Source: Torymus aiolomorphi
Taxonomy: Eukaryota > Arthropoda > Insecta > Hymenoptera > Torymidae
Direction of reading: 5' to 3'
Assembly: GCA_036365515.1 (NCBI GenBank)
Contig: CM070877.1
Coordinates: forward strand, 56,580,475 to 56,644,474
DNA length: 64,000 nucleotides
This document shows, in pieces, positions 34,802-47,300 of this stretch. The notes below the pieces were generated by a model. It ran no database searches and was not told the origin of the DNA. It worked only from the letters and a program-made list of their open reading frames with translations. Position numbers and translations under genes: made by a program. Position 1 is the first letter of the stretch. Every line of letters begins with the position of its first letter.

Positions 34802-36271
34802 ATTGAAGGGCCGGATGCAATAAGGGGTTAGCGCTCGAAAACCCGTAAAAGTATTGTCCAAGTGACTAAAATTTCAATGTAGCCAAATTAATTTTTAAAA
34901 AATCACCTTGTAGGGAATGAAAAGAAGTATTTTTACCTAGAAGGAATTTTTTTATTCGACTTTCTTTTTAATATAAAAATTAAAAACTGAAAATTTTGTT
35001 CATCTATTTTTAATAGCTTTCAAAAACATTAATCGTCCAAACTTGGTCAAATATGATCGAAATATTTTGAAATTTGACAGGGACGTGCAGAATACTCCAG
35101 CGTTGCCTATGGGATTGATAAAAGGATGTAAATCGATAATTGTTAATAATTATTTAATTGCAAATATATTGCGATCGTTAATTACGTTTTCTTAACTTTA
35201 ACGGAAAAAAGTATCTGGGGAAGTTGAAGCTAGGAAAAACTTCCAGCGAGACATTTGTTCCTTAATAGTCTAATAAGTTTCTGTCAAAGTTTCAAATTGA
35301 TTTAATAATAAATGACTTAAATAGAGCGTTATTAATAAAGACGCGCGCTAGCAACATCGGCGGCACGGCGTGAGCTAAGCCTGTGTTTACATGTTTTTGC
35401 ACTGATGTATCACGTTTATAAAAATTAACGAATTATTATGTAACGATATTATGTTTTATATAACGTAAAAACACAGTTTATAAGTCAACGCACTGTACAC
35501 ATAATTACATTTTGTTAGTATGTTAATAAATAAATTTGTACTTTAAAATTTAATATGTTCATTAATACTATCATAAGGATACACACACACACACACACAC
35601 ATACACACACACACACACACAATAACGTAATAATTCTTTAATTTTTATAAACGTGATACGCCACTGCGAAAACGTGTGCGACGCAGTCTGAGCTCACGCC
35701 GCGCCGCGCCGCCGATGTTGCTAGCGCGCGTCTTTATTAATAACGCTCTATTTAAGTCATTTATTATTAAATCAATTTGAAACTTTGACAGAAACTTATT
35801 AGACTATTAAGGAATAAATGTCTCGCTGGAAGTTTTTCCTAGCTTCAACTTCCCTCGATAGTTTTTTTCGTTAAAGTTAAAAAGACGTAATTCCCGATCG
35901 CAATATATTTGCAATTAAATAATTATTAACAATTATCGATTTACATCCTTTTATCAATCCCATAGGCAACGCTGGAGTATTCTGCACGTCCCTGTCAAAT
36001 TTTAAAATATTTCGATCATATTTGACCAAGTTTGGACGATTAATGTTTTTGAAAGCTATTAAAAATAGATGAACAAAATTTTCAGTTTTTAATTTTTATA
36101 TTAAAAAGAAAGTCGAATAAAAAATTCCTTCTAGGTAAAAATACTTCTTTTCATTCCCTACAAGGTGATATTTTTTAAAAATTAATTTGGCTACATTGAA
36201 ATTTTAGTCACTTGGACAATACTTTTACAGGTTTTCGAGCGCTAACCCCTTATTGCATCCGGCCCTTCAAT
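34802..36271. mobile_element. 1.47-kb near-complete palindrome, TA-flanked
   Basis: Starts ATTGAAGGGCCGGATGCAAT and ends with its reverse complement, with TA on both sides. The arms match over ~640 bp each (34802-~35445 and ~35622-36271), for example CTTGTAGGGAATGAAAAGAA, ACTTCCAGCGAGACATTTGT and AGACGCGCGCTAGCAACATC. The spacer is ~175 bp and includes an AC microsatellite. No frame of note, so it is a non-autonomous foldback; TA flanks are compatible with Tc1/mariner-like mobilisation. Confidence 0.88.
35580..35621 (+). repeat. (AC)n microsatellite
   Basis: About 20 AC dinucleotides with one AT interruption, in the loop of the surrounding palindrome. Confidence 0.97.
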
Positions 36272-36596
36272 TATAGTCTATAATATAAAAAAATGTTATT
36301 ATATTATACACATTTATTACTCTAGTGGAGTTGAAATTTTAATAATTTGAAAAATCATATTTTAGAATAGATAAATTACATAAAATAATTTTTTTAAATG
36401 AATATATTTTAATATAAAATTGCATTCTATGTGCATATTTGATTTTGCATAAATACATTATTGAAAAGTATATATAAAATTATATTTGAAAACATTTACG
36501 GGGAAAAATCGTAATTATTAAATTGCAAATTAAAAATACAAAGGTTTATGTCAAAAGTCAAATTCACAAATTTTTTACATGGTTATTGGTGCGTGA

Positions 36597-37059
36597 ATAT
36601 ATCGACGGCTGCGCGGAACAAGGTTGTATTTCAGCGCGCGGACGAAGAACGTTGTATCTCACCGCGCGGACGAAGAACGTCATATCTCACTGCGCAGATG
36701 AAGAACGTCGTATCTCAGCGCGCGGATAAAGAACATCGTATCTCACCACGCGGACGAAGAACGTCGTATCTCACCGCCCGGACGAAGAACGTCGTATCTC
36801 TCCGCGCGGATAAAATATCTCGGCGCGCGGACAAAAAACATCGTATCTCGCCGTATACTAGCCGTGTACGTCGCAAGAACGCCGAGATACGACGTTCATC
36901 GTCCGCGCGGTGAGATACGATATTCTTCATCCGCGCGGTGAGATACGATGTTCTTCGTCCGCGCGGTGAGATACGACGCTCTTCGTCCGCGCGCTGAGAT
37001 ACGACGTTCTTCATCCACGCGGTGAGATACGACCTTGTTCCGCTCAGTCGTGGATATAT
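36597..37059. mobile_element. foldback element with 28-bp tandem repeats in its arms
   Basis: The arms begin ATATATCGACGGCTGCGCGG and end with a near reverse complement (CCGCTCAGTCGTGGATATAT). Inside, a 28-bp unit (GCGCGGACGAAGAACGT plus CGTATCTCACC) repeats six or more times at the left, with GCGCGGA at 36636 and 36664, and about five times inverted at the right. This is the classic layout of Drosophila Foldback termini on a small scale. Overlapping frames on both strands (for example 36548-36913 and 36715-37014) come from the tandem unit. Confidence 0.85.
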
Positions 37060-37126
37060 TGAATAAATAAATTCATTGAACTAGGATTCGTTATGAAAAA
37101 AATCTTTAAAACAAAAGTGATCATCG

Positions 37127-37262
37127 GGTGGGGAGAAGATTCTATCTCGGCGAATCGCGTGAAAAGGTCCTATTCTAGACGAGCGCGTAAGAAGGTGGGA
37201 CTCTACTGAGATAGGACCTTTTCACGCGCTCCGTTGAGATAGAACCTTCTTCTTCCCACCCG
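37127..37262. mobile_element. 136-bp hairpin element
   Basis: CGGGTGGGGAGAAG with TTCTATCTC and CGTGAAAAGGTCCTAT are mirrored by ATAGGACCTTTTCACGCG, GAGATAGAA and CTTCTTCCCACCCG. The arms share a GAGATA/TATCTC theme with the neighbouring 28-bp repeat element, so the two may be related. Confidence 0.7.
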
Positions 37263-37427
37263 AGGAAATATCCTCAAATTATAAAAAATTATATAAAAAA
37301 TTATAAAAAAATATAAATTTCTTCTTTTTCTACATATATTTCCTACCTATTTACCGCTCTTTATGTGTGCCACGAAAAAATTATGATTTCTTCGACGAGG
37401 GGCGCATCGATATCACGTTCTTTAGAA

Positions 37428-37649
37428 ATGGGTCTGAAGTTCGCAACGTTGGAGTGCAACGAAATAAAAAAAAAAAATTTTTCTTCATGGTTATACTAAT
37501 TAATATTAATTTTGTGTGTAGATTTAGTGTTTTATAAAATAAAATAACTTTCTAACAAAGGTTTAGATGAAATTTCCATTGTTTAATAACTTAAATTAAT
37601 TGTAAGAAATTATTTCGTTGCATTCCAACGGTGCAAACTTCAGACCCAT
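37428..37649. mobile_element. 222-bp MITE, 8-bp duplication CTTTAGAA
   Basis: Starts ATGGGTCTGAAGTTCGCA and ends TGCAAACTTCAGACCCAT, flanked by CTTTAGAA at 37420-37427 and 37650-37657. The interior shares ACTAAATCTACAC.CAAAATTA-type sequence with the MITEs at 30336 and 57120, in inverse orientation. Same family. Confidence 0.92.
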
Positions 37650-37689
37650 CTTTAGAACGTATTTTTAGAAAATTATAAAAACAAAAAAT

Positions 37690-39440
37690 TTTTTTCATAA
37701 CGGACAAATAGTATTTAATTTTAATTTTGATAAACATGCAGCATCGCGGAGATAATATTTTTGTTAATAGTAGGCACACCGTATCCAAAATCAAATTTAC
37801 CGAAAATTTAACAAGAGTTGATAGCTTAAATAAATTGGTACAGCGTTTTTTACCATATTCTGGCAGTTTTTTTTAGCAACGTTTAAAAGTATAAAATTGT
37901 CTTCAGTACGGAGGAAATATCTAAATTTAGGCCTCTTCTGATGTCCCATGAGCTTATCCTTGCATAATAGTAAGTTCTATGTAGTGGAACATGTTACTGG
38001 AAGTGGATTATATAAATATTTGCTTGACTTAGCTAAATATCTGAGAACCATAGATATGTCACAGTACTATAAAAGTTATTTCCCTCTTATGTCTCGATAA
38101 AAATAAAAAAATTTCTTTGAAGGCACATCTACAGGACAAAGTTTTTCTGAATGTTAAAAAAAGTATGTACAAGCTCAATTTAATAGTATCATTTTTCGTC
38201 GAAACTTATAAGTCAATTTTGCATTAATAAGAAGTTTCACTTTTTTTTTTAAATGACGAAACTTGGAAAAGATATTTAATTTTGAAGGCACATCTACTAG
38301 ACAAACTTTCTTGTTCTTTAAGCCTTTCTGAATGCGAAAAAAAATTATATACTTTTAAATCTAAAAATTAAAGATAATTTCGTCTTTTTTCTAAATGACG
38401 ACACTTATAAATACTGGCATCTACCTTTTTGATCTTGCAAGAATAATTATCTACACTGAAATTATTACTTTAAAAGTTACAGTTTTCTAAGGAATAATCG
38501 TTATTACAATTATAACTTCCCATAATAATTTGTTGCAGGCGATAATTCAATAAATATCTGAAAATATAAAATATCAATATTTTTTAATCATCATATCAGC
38601 TTTACGTAATGCATATTGTAATTGAAGTAAATAAGTGAATAAGGAACATCAGTCATCCCATTTAATTTTTTATTTAAAAATTATAAGAAATACGTTAAGC
38701 TGATGTGATGATTGAAAAAAATTGATATTTAATATTTTCAGATATTATTTGAATTATCGCTAGTAGCAAATTATTATAGGAAGTTATAATTGTAATAACG
38801 TTTATCACTTAGAAAACTGTAACTTTTAAAGTAATAATTTCAGTGTAGATAATTATTCTTGCAAAGATCAAATAGGTAGATGCCAGTATTTATAAGGTGT
38901 CGTCGATTAGAAAAAAGACAAAATTATTCTTAATTTTAGATTTCAAAGTAAATAATTTTGTTGACATTCAGAAAGGCTTAAGGAACAAGAAAACTTTGTC
39001 CTGCAGATGTGCCTTTAAAAAAATTTTTTAATTTTTTTCGAGAGGTAGGAGGGAAATAACTTTTATAGTACTGTGATACATCTATGGTTCTCACATATTT
39101 AGCTAACTATAAGTCAAGTAAATATTTATATAATCCACTTCCAGTAACATGTTCCACTACATAGAACTCACTATAATGCAAGGATACGCTCGTGGGGCAT
39201 CAGAATTTAGATATTTCCTCCGCGTACTCAAGACAATTTTATACTTATAAACGTTAATAAAAAAAACAGCCAGAATATGGTAAAAAAACGCTGTACCAAC
39301 TTTTTTAGGCTATCAACTCTTGTCAAATTTTCGGTAAATGTGATTGGATACGATGTGCCTACTATTAACAAAAATATTATCTCCGCGACGCTGCATTTTT
39401 ATAAAAATTAAAATTAAATACTATTAGTCCGTTATAAAAA
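37690..39440. mobile_element. 1.75-kb palindromic foldback element
   Basis: CATAACGGACAAATAGTATT at the left is mirrored by AATACTATTAGTCCGTTATA at the right. The arms correspond over ~900 bp, including CATGCAGCATCGCGGAGATA, GGTACAGCGTTTTTTACC, TGTAGTGGAACATGTTACTG and TAGATGCCAGTATTTATAAG-type blocks, around a loop near 38605-38685. Arms differ at perhaps one base in ten, so it is older than the 1.47-kb palindrome. No coding frame. Confidence 0.85.
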
Positions 39441-39548
39441 AAACTTTTTTGTTTGTAAGAAACTATTGCATCTTGAAGAAAAATTGATTATATCACATAA
39501 AACAGTAAGCAAATTAGTAAAACGTGTTTTTCTTGTCTTTATATATAA

Positions 39549-39578
39549 ATGGGTCTGAAGTTTGCATCGTTGCATCGC
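39549..39578 (+). mobile_element. 30-bp solo terminus with perfect 8-bp duplication
   Basis: ATGGGTCTGAAGTTTGCATC plus ten more bases, flanked by ATATATAA at 39541-39548 and 39579-39586. The paralogous copy near 31640 lacks it (CTCTCTCTAAAGCAG). It looks like a member of the 8-bp-duplication family reduced to one end. Confidence 0.8.
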
Positions 39579-39823
39579 ATATATAAAGCAGTTGACAGAA
39601 AAAAAATTATACTTTAGGTACACATTGGTATTAGTAATTTTTTAAATAGGAAACTTGTGGAGGTTCGTTGCACACTCACGTTTATAAAATAATTTTCTTT
39701 ACGAGTAACAAATACCAATACTTAGGGAATATCTTTGGAAATGATATAGGTATAGATAAGGATGCTAGCCTTTCCCCTGAAAATTTAATCAATACGTATT
39801 GACAAATGTCAGTAATTTTTTAC

Positions 39824-40341
39824 TAGGGGTGCACGACTACTCGAAGATCCGAACTATTTGCTCTATAAACTCAACTCGACGAACTCAAGTCGAATCAAAT
39901 GTTTTACTTGATATATTGAGCAGTTAGAAATAGTTCGAGTAGTTCGAACTTTGATCGAGTGGTTTGAAATTATAGAACACTTCCAACTTCCAGTGCATAG
40001 TAGTGAATAAATTATAAAAGAATTATAAATAAAAAATTATAGATAATTATAAGTAATCTTAGGATAATTATAATTATTATCGCTAAGTAGTAGCTAAATC
40101 CAAAAACAAATTACATTCAGCTAATTAAGTATATAATATTATAAGTTACTAAGAGAGCCAGCTGGTTCTATCTAGATCGAACTACTTAATTCGAGTAGCT
40201 CGACTTCATTCGAGTAGTTCGAGTTGGTCCGAGTAGTTCAATCTGACTCGAGCAGTTCGAAGTATAATGTACTCGATTCAAGTTCGAAGAAGAAGCTCGA
40301 TACAGTTCAAACACGCCAAGCCGAGTACTTGTACACCCCTA
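39824..40341. mobile_element. 518-bp hAT-like MITE
   Basis: Ends TAGGGGTGCACGACTACTCG and CGAGTACTTGTACACCCCTA. The 8-bp flanks TTTTTTAC (39816-39823) and CTTTTTAC (40342-40349) differ once. The uninterrupted counterpart is near 31865 (CAGTAACTTTTTCCCC). The arms carry many CGAGTAGTTCGA-type repeats. AGGGGTG ends and 8-bp duplication are typical of hAT-derived MITEs. Confidence 0.8.
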
Positions 40342-41084
40342 CTTTTTACCCGTACTAGATTCTAAAGCAGAGCGTGCTACGCGCGCCTGAACACGAACCT
40401 ATCTTACCTACTGAATTCGCAAATGAAATTTTTTGACAACGCTCTGTAAGCTTCAATTCGATAATAATCACTATCACCTTTTTACAATAGGAACTAGATT
40501 CTAAAACAGAGCGCGCTACGCTTGCCTGCACGCTAACCTATCTTGTTTGTATTGTTTGCAGATTTGTCACTGAATTTTACAAACAAATGCATATAACTTT
40601 GCAGGTTTTGAAAATTTTTCAATTTTGATATCGGCGACTTCCCCTGAAATTTAAAAAGGAAGAAAATGAGACCTTGCAAATTAAAATTGAATGAAAAACA
40701 AAAAAGATTTGTATTTGATATTGATTTTTTTTTTTTAATGCACAAAACATACTTTTGCAAAATTGGAAATTCTTTAACAAAAATATTTTCCGTTATGTTC
40801 AGAACTCTGCTTCGTGTCATATTAGTTTTCAGATTCGAATGTGTAAATGAATTTTTGTAAAAAATGTTCATAGCTTTAGGTCTACTAGACCGCTGGAGCC
40901 ACCTTAAAAAATTTTCATAGCACACCGACCTACCAGGGCTCAAATTAAAGTTTTTGGCAAACAAAAAAGTTAAACAAATTGTGCAACGATCGTAAGTGGG
41001 CCCCTGTTCATATTAATAAATATATCAATTGAAAGAGGACATGAAAAACATAAAAAATGACTGATTATTGACCGTTTTTTTATT

Positions 41085-41335
41085 TTGAGTCGATTTGGTT
41101 CATAATTTTTTTACAGGGAGTTTTTATGCTCAAAAAGTAATTCCAGCTTTAAAAAGTTTGGAAATGCCAGACGCCGCGGAATCAGATTTTTTTTTTTGTC
41201 ACGACCCCTATATAATCGGCAGTTTGGGGGTTTTCCAGAAAGTCGATTTGGTTCGTAATTTTTTTACAGGTACTTTGTGTGCTCATAAAATAATTTCAGC
41301 AATAAAAAGTTTGGAAATGCCAAACGCCGCCGAGT
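41085..41335 (+). repeat. S2 satellite, inner right array (short)
   Basis: Under two S2 units (GTCGATTTGGTTCATAATTT, GCTCAAAAAGTAATTCCAGC), the mirror of 28916-30170 but about 1 kb shorter. It passes into S3 within a unit near 41335. Confidence 0.88.
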
Positions 41336-44300
41336 GAGAATTTTTTTTCCTGCAAATACGCTGTATTATCAACTTTTTGGGCCCGTTTGGAAATGTTCCG
41401 GGGAGTTTATTTTCTTCTTAATTTTTCTACATGTAGCTTGTGTTCCTAGAAAGTAATTTCCACGATAAAAAGTTTGGAAATGCCCAAAGCCGCTGAGGGA
41501 GAATTTTTTTTTCTTACAAACACGCTGTTTGTCACCTTTTTGGGCCCGTTTGGAAATGTTCCGGGGAGTTTATTTTCTTCTTAATTTTTTTACATGTAGC
41601 TTGTGTTGCTAGAAAGTAATTTCCACGATAAAAAGTTTGGAAATGCACAAAGCCGCTGAGGGAGAATTTTTTTTTCTTACAAACACGCTGTTTGTCACGT
41701 TTTTGGGCCCGTTTGAAAATGTTCCGGGGAGTTTATTTTCTTCTTAATTTTTTTACATGTAGCTTGTGTTGCTAGAAAGTAATTTCCACGATAAAAAGTT
41801 TGGAAATGCCTAAAGCCGCTGAGGGAGAATTTTTTTTTCTTACAAACACGCTGTTTGTCACCTCTTTGGGCCCGTTTGGAAATGTTCCGGGGAGTTTATT
41901 TTCTTCTTAATTTTTTCACATATAGCTTGTGCTACTAGAAAGTAATGTTCGCGATAAAAAGTTTGGAAATGCCCAAAGCCGCCGAGTGAGAATTTTTTTT
42001 CCTGCAAATACGCTGTATTATCAACTTTTTGGGCCCGTTTGGAAATGTTCCGGGGAGTTTATTTTCTTCTTAATTTTTTTACATGTAGCTTGTGTTGCTA
42101 GAAAGTAATTTCCACGATAAAAAGTTTGGAAATGCCCAAAGCCGCTGAGGGAGAATTTTTTTTTTCTTACAAACACGCTGTTTGTCACCTTTTTGGGCCC
42201 GTTTGGAAATGTTCCGGGGAGTTTATTTTCTTCTCAATTTTTTTACATGTAGCTTGTGCTGCTAGAAAGTAATGTTCGCGATAAAAAGTTTGGAAATGCC
42301 CAAAGCCGCCGAGTGAGAATTTGTTTTCCTGCAAATACGCTGTATTATCAACTTTTTGGGCCCGTTTGGAAATGTTCCGGGGAGTTTATTTTATTCTTAA
42401 TTTTTTTACATGTAGCTTGTGTTGCTAGAAAGTAATTTCCACGATAAAAAGTTTGGAAATGCCCAAAGCCACCGAGTGAGAATTTTTTTTCCTGCAAATA
42501 CGCTGTATTATCAATTTTTGGGCCCGTTTGGAAATGTTCCGGGGAGTTTATTTTCTTCTTAATTTTTTTACATGTAGCTTGTGTTGCTAGAAAGTTATTT
42601 CCACGATAAAAAGTTTGGAAATGCCCAAAGCCACCGAGTGATAATTTTTTTTCCTGCAAATACGCTGTATTATCAACTTTTTGGGCCCGTTTGGAAATGT
42701 TCCGGGGAGTTTATTTTCTTCTTAATTTTTTTACATGTAGCTTGTGTTGCTAGAAAGTAATTTCCACGATAAAAAGTTTGGAAATGCCTAAAGCCGCTGA
42801 GGGAGAATTTTTTTTTCTTACAAACACGCTGTTTGTCACCTCTTTGGGCCCGTTTGGAAATGTTCCGGGGAGTTTATTTTCTTCTTAATTTTTTCACATG
42901 TAGCTTGTGCTGCTAGAAAGTAATGTTCGCGATGAAAAGTTTGGAAATGCCCAAAGCCGCCGAGTGAGAATTTTTTTTCCTGCAAATACGCTGTATTATC
43001 AACTTTTTGGGCCCGTTTGGAAATGTTCCGGGGAGTTTATTTTCTTCTTAATTTTTTTACATGTAGCTTGTGCTGCTAGAAAGTAATGTTCGCGATGAAA
43101 AGTTTGGAAATGCCCAAAGCCGCCGAGTGAGAATTTTTTTCCTGCAAATACGCTGTATTATCAACTTTTTGGGCCCGTTTGGAAACGTTCCGGGAGTTTA
43201 TTTTCTTCTTAATTTTTTACATGTAGCTTGTGTTGCTAGAAAGTAATTTCCACGATAAAAAGTTTGGAAATGCCCAAAGCCGCTGAGGGAGAATTTTTTT
43301 TTCTTACAAACACGCTGTTTGTCACATTTTGGGCCCGTTTGGAAATGTTCCGGGAGTTTATTTTCTTCTTAATTTTTTTACATGTAGCTTGTGCTGCTAG
43401 AAAGTAATGTTCGCGATAAAAAGTTTGGAAATGCCCAAAGCCGCCGAGTGAGAATTTTTTTTCCTGCAAATACGCTGTATTATCAACTTTTTGGGCCCGT
43501 TTGGAAATGTTCCGGGGAGTTTATTTTCTTCTTAATTTTTTTACATGTAGCTTGTGTTGCTAGAAAGTAATTTCCACGATAAAAAGTTTGGAAATGCCCA
43601 AAGCCACCGAGTGAGAATTTTTTTTCCTGCAAATACGCTGTATTATCAATTTTTGGGCCCGTTTGGAAATGTTCCGGGGAGTTTATTTTCTTCTTAATTT
43701 TTTTACATGTAGCTTGTGTTGCTAGAAAGTTATTTCCACGATAAAAAGTTTGGAAATGCCCAAAGCCACCGAGTGATAATTTTTTTTCCTGCAAATACGC
43801 TGTATTATCAACTTTTTGGGCCCGTTTGGAAATGGTCCAGGGAGTTTATTTTCTTCTTAATTTTTTTACATGTAGCTTGTGTTGCTAGAAAGTAATTTCC
43901 ACGATAAAAAGTTTGGAAATGCCTAAAGCCGCTGAGGGAGAATTTTTTTTTCTTACAAACACGCTGTTTGTCACCTCTTTGGGCCCGTTTGGAAATGTTC
44001 CGGGGAGTTTATTTTCTTCTTAATTTTTTCACATGTAGCTTGTGCTGCTAGAAAGTAATGTTCGCGATAAAAAGTTTGGAAATGCCCAAAGCCGCCGAGT
44101 GAGAATTTTTATCCTGCAAATACGCTGTATTATCAACTTTTTGGGCCCGTTTGGAAATGTTCCGGGGAGTTTATTTTCTTCTTAATTTTTTTACATGTAG
44201 CTTGTGTTGCTAGAAAGTAATTTCCACGATAAAAAGTTTGGAAATGCCCAAAGCCGCTGAGGGAGAATTTTTTTTTTTCTTACAAACACGCTGTTTGTCA

Positions 44301-47300
44301 CCTTTTTGGGCCCGTTTGGAAATGTTCCGGGGAGTTTATTTTCTTCTTAATTTTTTTACATGTAGCTTGTGCTGCTAGAAAGTAATGTTCGCGATAAAAA
44401 GTTTGGAAATGCCCAAAGCCGCCGAGTGAGAATTTTTTTTCCTGCAAATACGCTGTATTATAAACTTTTTGGGCCCGTTTGGAAATGTTCCGGGGAGTTT
44501 ATTTTCTTCTTAATTTTTTTACATGTAGCTTGTGTTGCTAGAAAGTAATTTCCACGATAAAAAGTTTGGAAATGCCTAAAGCCGCTGAGGGAGAATTTTT
44601 TTTTCTTACAAACACGCTGTTTGTCACCTCTTTGGGCCCGTTTGGAAATGTTCCGGGGAGTTTATTTTCTTCTTAATTTTTTCACATGTAGCTTGTGCTG
44701 CTAGAAAGTAATGTTCGCGATAAAAAGTTTGGAAATGCCCAAAGCCGCCGAGTGAGAATTTTTTTTCCTGCAAATACGCTGTATTATCAACTTTTTGGGC
44801 CCGTTTGCAAATGTTCCGCGGAGTTTATTTTCTTCTTAATTTTTTTACATGTAGCTTGTGTTGCTAGAAAGTAATTTCCACGATAAAAAGTTTGGAAATG
44901 CCCAAAGCCGCTGAGGGAGAATTTTTTTTCTTACAAACACGCTGTTTGTCACCTTTTGGGCCCGTTTGGAAATGTTCCGGGGAGTTTATTTTCTTCTTAA
45001 TTTTTTTACATGTAGCTTGTGCTGCTAGAAAGTAATGTTCGCGATGCAAAGGTTGGAAATGCCCAAAGCCGCCCAGTGAGAATTTTTTTTCCTGCAAATA
45101 CGCTGTATTATCAACTTTTGGGCCCGTTTGGAAATGTTCCGGGAGTTTATTTTCTTCTTAATTTTTTTACATGTAGCTTGTGTTGCTAGAAAGTAATTTC
45201 CACGATAAAAAGTTTGGAAATGCCCAAAGCCGCTGAGGGAGAATTTTTTTTTCTTACAAACACGCTGTTTGTCACCTTTTTGGGCCCGTTTGGAAATGTT
45301 CCGGGGAGTTTATTTTCTTCTTAATTTTTTTACATGTAGCTTGTGCTGCTAGAAAGTAATGTTCGCGATAAAAAGTTTGGAAATGCCCAAAGCCGCCGAG
45401 TGAGAATTTTTTTTCCTGCAAATACGCTGTATTATCAACTTTTTGGGCCGGTTTGGAAATGTTCCGGGGAGTTTATTTTCTTCTTAATTTTTTTACATGT
45501 AGCTTGTGTTACTAGAAAGTAATTTCCACGATAAAAAGTTTGGAAATGCCCCAAGCCGCTGAGGGAGAATTTTTTTTTCTTACAAACACGCTGTTTGTCA
45601 CCTTTTTGGGCCCGTTTGGAAATGTTCCGGGGAATTTATTTTCTTCTTAATTTTTTTACATGTAACTTGTGCTGCTAGAAAGTAATGTTCGCGATAAAAA
45701 GTTTGGAAATGCCCAAAGCCGCCGAGTGAGAATTTTTTTTCCTGCAAATACGCTGTATTATCAACTTTTTGGGCCCGTTTGGAAATGTTCCGGGTAGTTT
45801 ATTTTCTTCTTAATTTTTTTACATGTAGCTTGTGTTGCTAGAAAGTAATTTCCACGATAAAAAGTTTGGAAATGCCCAAAGCCGCTGAGGGAGAATTTTT
45901 TTTTCTTACAAACACGCTGTTTGTCACCTTTTAGGGCCCGTTTGGAAATGTTCCGGGGAGTTTATTTTCTTCATAATTTTTTTACATGTAGCTTGTGCTG
46001 CTAGAAAGTAATGTTTGCGATAAAAAGTTTGGAAATGCCCAAAGCCGCCGGGTGAGAATTTTTTTTCCTGCAAATACGCTGTATTATCAACTTTTTGGGC
46101 CCGTTTGGAAATGTTCCGGGGAGTTTATTTTCTTCTTAATTTTTTTACATGTAGCTTGTGTTGCTAGAAAGTAATTTCCACGATAAAAAGTTTGGAAATG
46201 CCCAAAGCCGCTGAGGGAGAATTTTTTTTTCTTACAAACACGCTGTTTGTCACCTTTTTGGGCCCGTTTGGAAATGTTCCGGGGAGTTTATTTTCATCTT
46301 AATTTTTTTGCATGTAGCTTGTGCTGCTAGAAAGTAATGTTCGCGATAAAAAGTTTGGAAATGCCCAAAGCCGCCGAGTGAGAATTTTTTTTCCTGCAAA
46401 TACGCTGTATTATCAACTTTTTGGGCCCGTTTGGAAATGTTCCGGGGAGTTTATTTTCTTCTTAATTTTTTTACATGTAGCTTGTGTTGCTAGAAAGTAA
46501 TTTCCACGATAAAAAGTTTGGAAATGCCCAAAGCCGCTGAGGGAGAATTTTTTTTTCTTACAAACACGCTGTTTGTCACCTTTTTGGGCCCGTTTGGAAA
46601 TGTTCCGGGGAGTTTATTTTCTTCTTAATTTTTTTACATGTAGCTTATGCTGCTAGAAAGTAATGTTCGCGATAAAAAGTTTGGAAATGCCCAAAGCCGC
46701 CGAGTGAGAATTTTTTTCCTGCAAATACGCTGTATTATCAACTTTTGGGCCCGTTTGGAACTGTTCCGGGGAGTTTATTTTCTTCTTAATTTTTTTACAT
46801 GTAGCTTGTGCTGCTAGAAAGTAATGTTCGCGATAAAAAGTTTGGAAATGCCCAAAGCCGCCGAGTGAGAAGTTTTTTTCCTGCAAATACGCTGTATTAT
46901 CAACTTTTTGGGCCCGTTTGGAAATGTTCCGGGGAGTTTATTTTCTTCTTAATTTTTTTACATGTAGCTTGTGTTGCTAGAAAGTAATTTCCACGATAAA
47001 AAGTTTGGAAATGCCCAAAGCCGCTGAGGGAGAATTTTTTTTTACAAACACGCTGTTTGTCACCTTTTGGGCTCGTTTGGAAATCTTCCGGGGAGTTTAT
47101 TTTCTTCTTAATTTTTTTACATGTAGCTTGTGCTGCTAGAAAGTAATGTTCGCGATAAAAAGTTTGGAAATGCCCAACGACCCCGAGTGAGAATTTTTTT
47201 CCAGCAAATACGCTGTATTATCAACTTTTTGGGCCCGTTTGGAAATGTTCCGGGGAGTTTATTTTCTTCTTAATTTTTTTACATGTAGCTTGTGTTGCTA

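Larger units (their letters stand above)
39455..41080 (+). repeat. dispersed repeat M, copy 2 (with insertions)
   Basis: Direct copy of 31550-32165, expanded by the 30-bp terminus relic at 39549 and the 518-bp MITE at 39824. A further segment (about 40345-40900) is absent from copy 1; its part at 40560-40700 (ATAACTTTGCAGGTTTTGAA, AATGAGACCTTGCAAATTAA) recurs at 63560-63720. Inside it, ACTAGATTCTAAA.CAGAGCG occurs twice (40355 and 40494). Confidence 0.75.

Noticed and set aside
36548..37014. Overlapping frames of ~100-121 residues on both strands (RRTSYLTAR repeats)
   Set aside because: Translation of the 28-bp GC-rich tandem unit in a hairpin; 28 is not a multiple of 3, so the frame rotates.
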